A DNA stretch of 5,215 nt from a bacterium (lineage in GTDB: Bacteria > Chloroflexota > Limnocylindria > Limnocylindrales > Limnocylindraceae), in assembly GCA_009919365.1 (NCBI GenBank), contig RGBZ01000065.1, forward strand, positions 1-5,215, read 5' to 3'. The notes under the pieces are model-generated. The model made no database searches and was not told the DNA's origin. It saw only the letters and a program-made list of their open reading frames with translations. Shown here piece by piece: positions 5,146 to 5,215 of the stretch. The translations under genes and the position numbers were made by a program. Every line of letters begins with the position of its first letter. Positions within the stretch are counted from its first letter, which is position 1.

Positions 5146-5215
5146 ATGGCAACCGCCAAGATTGAGACGACCGTCGGCGTTATTGAGATTGAGCTTCTTG
5201 ATGACGCAGCACCGA
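5146..5215 (+). CDS. Cyclophilin-type peptidyl-prolyl isomerase, N-terminal fragment (cut by the window edge)
   Basis: Only 23 codons are visible, reading MATAKIETTVGVIEIELLDD followed by AAP. This is the usual N-terminus of short cytoplasmic bacterial cyclophilins (the strand METTxGxIxIEL and then the xxAPxTVxNF helix). It aligns with ETTLGTFVVRLAVKNSPI of the lipoprotein just upstream. No signal peptide is present, so this copy is expected to be cytoplasmic. Catalytic residues lie beyond the window, so activity cannot be judged. It has its own TAAACT box, a structured leader and a good Shine-Dalgarno, and so is probably transcribed separately from the lipoprotein. Confidence 0.87.
   Translation, partial: MATAKIETTVGVIEIELLDDAAP

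Noticed and set aside
5141..5215. Alternative frame from the ATG at 5141
   Set aside because: The ATG is too close to the Shine-Dalgarno, and the peptide has no family resemblance, whereas the frame from 5146 reads as a cyclophilin start.

Overview
The window is a compact, GC-rich bacterial stretch (hand counts of sampled lines run from about 47 to 72 percent). It has six complete or nearly complete protein genes, one partial gene at the right edge and one tRNA. The AT-poor codon use, a CCA-encoding tRNA-Asp, a lipoprotein signal peptide and TANNNT boxes placed 6 to 7 bases before several ATG codons (leaderless-type starts) suggest a monoderm-like high-GC lineage. An actinobacterial or Chloroflexota-type genome, possibly of environmental or metagenomic origin, fits best. 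The lineage is inferred only and not firmly supported.

Layout. Positions 1-702 (+) hold a chimeric reading frame. Its first ~43 codons look like the start of a PIG-L/LmbE deacetylase, and the rest is the C-terminal three quarters of a FabI/FabL-like enoyl-ACP reductase that has lost its nucleotide-binding N-terminus. A convergent gene on the minus strand (712-1386) encodes a flavin-binding, pyridoxamine-phosphate-oxidase-like protein. Upstream of it on the same strand lies tRNA-Asp(GTC) (1428-1504). Divergent from the tRNA, a two-gene unit runs rightward: a low-specificity threonine aldolase (1548-2681), then a divergent HisA-like TIM barrel (2695-3408) 13 bases later. A second two-gene unit follows with its own TAGACT box: a ten-helix DMT/EamA transporter (3446-4417) and, 4 bases later, a cyclophilin-type peptidyl-prolyl isomerase lipoprotein (4422-5054). 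After a 91-base gap holding a TAAACT box, two hairpins and the only strong Shine-Dalgarno in the window, a second, signal-less cyclophilin starts at 5146 and runs off the edge.

Working together: the gene content is mostly housekeeping (fatty acid elongation, amino acid metabolism, export, protein folding). No phage, CRISPR, insertion sequence, toxin or defence system was seen. The points most worth a second look are the PIG-L/enoyl reductase chimera (real fusion, decayed gene or misassembly), the HisA-like protein whose active-site motifs depart from true HisA and which is paired with a threonine aldolase, the repeated leaderless-start arrangement, and the structured leader before the second cyclophilin.
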